From assembly GCA_018667995.1 (NCBI GenBank), contig JABIQT010000165.1:1-6125 (forward strand): a DNA stretch of 6,125 bases, in the 5' to 3' direction. The DNA is from Candidatus Latescibacterota bacterium. GTDB taxonomy: Bacteria; JAAXHH01; JABIQT01. The translations under genes were made by a program, and so were the position numbers. The notes under the pieces were generated by a model. That model did no database searches. It saw only the letters and a program-made list of their open reading frames with translations, and had not been told where the DNA came from. Of this stretch, positions 6,112-6,125 are shown in pieces; the stretch's first letter is position 1, and every line of letters begins with the position of its first letter.

Positions 6112-6125
6112 GAAGTGGACGGGTC

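Noticed and set aside
6112-6125. Possible start of another gene after the last GT4 gene
   Set aside because: Only 14 bases remain; a GTG at 6115 cannot be judged.
1-6125. CRISPR array, tRNA/rRNA, insertion sequence, defence or phage genes
   Set aside because: None seen on either strand; every long frame with domain character is a glycosyltransferase.

Overview
The window looks like part of a bacterial chromosome (or a metagenome contig) from a surface-glycan or glycoconjugate biosynthesis locus. All five coding regions run on the + strand and all encode glycosyltransferases. GC content is intermediate by eye, near 50%. The isoleucine codon ATA is used freely, and starts are preceded by modest purine tracts or none. 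I cannot assign a phylum. Mid-GC composition, free ATA use and small palindromic repeats would suit an uncultured bacterial lineage, but that is a weak inference.

Layout, left to right. (1) The 3' part of a GT4 glycosyltransferase (UDP/GDP-sugar-binding C-terminal domain), cut by the window edge. (2) After 37 bp, a complete DPM1/DPG-synthase-like GT2 enzyme of 239 aa. (3) After an 87-bp gap, a 522-aa polytopic GT-C (ArnT/PMT/GT39-like) membrane glycosyltransferase. (4) One base after its stop, a second GT-C paralogue of 534 aa. (5) After a 119-bp gap with a near-consensus sigma70-type promoter and a leader hairpin, a second GT4 enzyme. Its first 50 or so residues are doubtful because the open frame runs through a 30-nt hairpin repeat.

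Working model (inference): cytoplasmic GT4 enzymes extend a lipid-linked glycan. The GT2 enzyme probably charges a polyprenyl phosphate with a sugar. The two GT-C membrane enzymes could then use that lipid-phosphate sugar outside the cytoplasmic membrane to decorate the glycan, lipid A, or protein. Genes 1 to 4 could be one transcription unit; gene 5 probably has its own promoter.

I see no tRNA, rRNA, CRISPR array, insertion sequence or phage gene. I find no clear sign of a wholly new system. The most unusual items are a perfect 12-bp inverted repeat inside the first GT-C gene, palindromic elements in the reading frame of the last GT4 gene, a likely non-equivalent pair of GT-C paralogues, and a GT4 enzyme lacking the usual E-x7-E motif.
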